A stretch of 64,000 bases of DNA, taken from Pseudolabrys sp963742345. GTDB taxonomy: Bacteria > Pseudomonadota > Alphaproteobacteria > Rhizobiales > Xanthobacteraceae. Each line of letters opens with the position of its first letter. Position 1 is the stretch's first letter. Shown here one piece after another: positions 62,396 through 64,000 of this stretch. Position numbers and translations under genes: made by a program. The stretch lies in the NCBI GenBank assembly GCA_963742345.1, contig CAVULO010000013.1, positions 35,848 through 99,847 on the forward strand, in the 5' to 3' direction. The notes below the pieces were generated by a model that had not been told where the DNA came from, made no database searches, and worked only from the letters and a program-made list of their open reading frames with translations.

Positions 62396-63084
62396 ATGAA
62401 CGCGGCCGATGTTATGGTCACAAATGTTATTACCGCCCGCTCCGATGCCTCGGTGCAGGAAATTGCACAGACATTGCTGGCGAACCGGATCAGCGCGGTA
62501 CCGGTGGTTAATGAGGCTGGCGATATGGTCGGGATCATCAGCGAGGGTGATCTCATTCACCGGGTGGAAGTGGGGACCGAGCGGCATCCTTCGTGGTGGC
62601 TTGAGTTTATGGCGGGGAAACAAGTATTGGCCCAGGAATTTATTAAATCGCATGCTCGCCGGGCAGCGGATCTCATGACCCGTGACGTGATCACCGTAAA
62701 TGCGGACACGCCACTGAGCGAACTTGCAAGCCTGCTGGACAAGCATCGCATTAAGCGCGTGCCGGTAATGGATAGTGGGAAGATCATCGGGATAGTAAGT
62801 CGTGCCAATCTGGTTCAGGCGCTGATCAATCCGCGCCCGGAGATTGCTTCGGGCAAAGTCGGGATTCAGTCTTGCGCGGCAGTATACTTGCTCAACTGCG
62901 CTCAGAGCCGTGGTGGCCCGGCGGTGTTGACGTGATCGTTCATGATGGCGAAGTCGAACTGTGGGGCATCGTCGAATCCCAGGTCCAAAAGGACGCAATC
63001 AGGGTCGCGCTTGAGTTAGCGCCTGGCGTGCGCACGATTTCCAATAATCTATCGGTTCAGCAGCGGGTCCAGCATGCATTGTGA
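62396..63084 (+). CDS. CBS-CBS-BON domain protein, interrupted by a frameshift
   Basis: Cytoplasmic sensor-like protein of about 229 aa. Two CBS domains (about residues 1-60 and 92-148) carry AADVMVTNVITARSDASVQEIAQ and AADLMTRDVITVNADTPLSELAS; these bind adenosyl nucleotides. The C-terminal BON domain (EPWWPGGVDVIVHDGEVELWGIVES... VRTISNNLSV) is one frame away. Adding one G to the GGG at 62861-62863 gives KVGDSVLRGSILAQLR, a smooth join. AAGGAGCAGGAAA precedes ATG 62396. Two FNR/FixK boxes are upstream. CBS-BON proteins are often induced in microaerobic or stress conditions. Confidence 0.85.
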
Positions 63085-63149
63085 AAAATTGGAGCCGTGG
63101 ACCGTCGGTGGCTAACCAGTGATTAAGAATTTTGCGCGAACATGAGCAA

Positions 63150-63284
63150 ATGCGGGCACTCATTTGGATCGTTGGCGGGCTGGCCCTGGCGACTTCGCTG
63201 GATTCCTCGCTTTATAACGGCCTCTACACGAGGAGTTTTGCCCGCATGCTTTCCGACATGGCCGCTGGCTTCGGATTCATATAA
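63150..63284 (+). CDS. Small one-helix peptide (44 aa)
   Basis: 44-residue frame from ATG 63150 to TAA: RALIWIVGGLALATSLDSSLYNG then RSFARMLSDMAAGFGFI. The first 18 residues form a hydrophobic helix or signal. Resembles short hypothetical proteins of Bradyrhizobium-like genomes. No strong ribosome site, so it is tentative. Confidence 0.45.
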   Translation: MRALIWIVGGLALATSLDSSLYNGLYTRSFARMLSDMAAGFGFI

Positions 63285-63771
63285 TTGGCCCGTGATAGGC
63301 TCGTCTGCCGAATGTCCGCTTCTTGCACAAAGCGAACATGAGGGTGGCGTCTATTCAATGTCAAAAGCGGACATGTGTGCCAGCTAATGTCAGCGGATGG
63401 TATTTTTGCGTCCGCCGTGAGATTGCGCGGCCGGGCATACCTCCGCGTCACAAAGTCATCACGGGCTGCCGGTCTTTGCCCCAAGTACCGGCCGCCTGAG
63501 GCGAATTAGCTGCGGACTTCGGGGGGCATTTTGAAATTGCAGCTATGGGGATCCAGCGCCCGGCGACCGGCTGGTCTTAGATATGTACTTCGAATCGAAA
63601 GCCGCCAAGGCTGTCGGCGCAAAATAATACCGCGCGCGACTACATCGTGCAGCGCGCCTTATTCCATCAATTAAATGAGAAGAATAACAAACCAATGTGA
63701 ATTGCTGGTTCGTATTGTGCTCGCAATGGCCTGCTAATCCCGACGCTGGGGCACAAGCGAAAGGTGTCTAT
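63285..63771. other. 487-bp non-coding stretch with repeat copies
   Basis: No gene is supported. It includes the imperfect hairpin ATGTCCGCTT/AAGCGAACAT (63312-63339) and the motif copy TCAAAAGCGGACATGT (63361-63376). The rest looks unremarkable. Confidence 0.5.
63312..63376. repeat. Imperfect hairpin plus direct copy of the AAAAGCGGACAT motif
   Basis: ATGTCCGCTT (63312-63321) pairs with AAGCGAACAT (63330-63339) with one mismatch; 22 bases on, TCAAAAGCGGACATGT repeats the core found at 21391, 21432, 22126 and 23261. Function unknown. Confidence 0.5.
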
Positions 63772-64000
63772 ATGACCTTGGACAAAATAAAGCTTCTTTC
63801 AGCAGCCGTTGCTGCGACGGTCCTGATGGCTAGCCCGGCATTTGCTGCCAGCACGGTTCATAAAGGAAAGGTATCGCGTCCCGACGCAGCATCGAGTTCC
63901 TACGCGTATGCGTCCCAATCTCAACAACCGTATGGCGCCAATACGGTGGTCGGATGGGACGGGCGCGTACTCGGTTCAGATCCCGACCCAAACATTCGTT
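63772..64000 (+). CDS. Small secreted hypothetical protein, partial (runs off right edge)
   Basis: ATG 63772 opens a frame of at least 76 codons, still open at the edge. A signal peptide (LDKIKLLSAAVAATVLMAS) is cleaved near AFAAS, followed by Ser/Gln/Tyr-rich sequence (SSSYAYASQSQQPYGAN) and VVGWDGRVLGSDPDPNIR, a C-terminal pattern seen in small exported proteins of Bradyrhizobium-like bacteria. Function is unknown. GTGTCTAT upstream is not a good ribosome site. Confidence 0.65.
   Translation, partial: MTLDKIKLLSAAVAATVLMASPAFAASTVHKGKVSRPDAASSSYAYASQSQQPYGANTVVGWDGRVLGSDPDPNIR

Noticed and set aside
1..64000. CRISPR arrays, tRNA or rRNA genes, insertion sequences, prophage
   Set aside because: No regular spacer repeats, cloverleaf-like sequences, transposase or phage genes were recognised by eye. 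A covariance-model or IS search was not possible.

Overview
The window looks like a piece of an alphaproteobacterial chromosome, most likely Hyphomicrobiales (Bradyrhizobium/Rhodopseudomonas/Xanthobacteraceae-like). The signs are high GC, a 5-aminolevulinate synthase of the C4 pathway, many orphan periplasmic binding proteins (Bug/TTT and PF04392 types), UPF0114, several small proteins of the kind seen in Bradyrhizobium genomes, and FNR/FixK-type boxes. No rRNA, tRNA, CRISPR array, transposase or phage gene was recognised.

Left part (1-43 kb): catabolism and uptake of organic acids and aromatics. Two divergent branched-chain-amino-acid-type ABC systems open the window: an incomplete one on the minus strand (1-2856) and a complete binding protein-LivH-LivM-LivG-LivF set plus an SDR on the plus strand (3091-8469). 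A long minus-strand operon follows (16874 to 8477): an Fe/polyamine-type ABC importer, amidase, class III CoA-transferase, SDR and alpha/beta hydrolase. A plus-strand catabolic run (17268-21294) has a Vgb-like beta-propeller, dienelactone hydrolase, a Bug protein, an SCP2-like protein and a hydrolase. Next come an orphan PF04392 binding protein, an FAD hydroxylase with a Bug protein, a UbiD decarboxylase with a shikimate-dehydrogenase-like enzyme, UPF0114, an HD hydrolase, an ABM protein, a hydrolase with a cupin, and a large operon for a molybdenum hydroxylase (CoxG/M/L/S-like) with an MFS carrier, RidA and an amidohydrolase (32876-39768). An LssY-type protein, a fumarate-reductase-like flavoprotein with a minimal 2Fe-2S partner, a Bug gene remnant, a second FAD hydroxylase and an NMT1-like binding protein close this part.

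Right part (45-64 kb): small Bradyrhizobium-type proteins and RHH regulators, then an electron-transfer region. dctA and NAD-malic enzyme form one unit; a monohaem cytochrome and hemA form another; an orphan ccmI with a triplicated C-terminal module and a tiny monohaem protein sit next to them. Divergently transcribed is an extracellular electron transfer locus: a DmsE/MtrA/PioA-like decahaem cytochrome, an MtrB/PioB-like outer-membrane barrel, a NapC/CymA-like tetrahaem quinol dehydrogenase and a second small monohaem protein. Eight TTGAN-N4-NTCAA palindromes (FNR/FixK boxes) lie in intergenic DNA only between 46.4 and 62.4 kb, so this part reads as a low-oxygen regulon making haem, maturing c-type cytochromes and moving electrons across the outer membrane.

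Seven otherwise intact genes carry single-base frameshifts (livH, two in the left-hand catabolic operons, a cupin, both outer electron-transfer genes and a CBS-BON gene). Their number and type suggest draft-sequence indels rather than decay, but this cannot be settled from the sequence alone.
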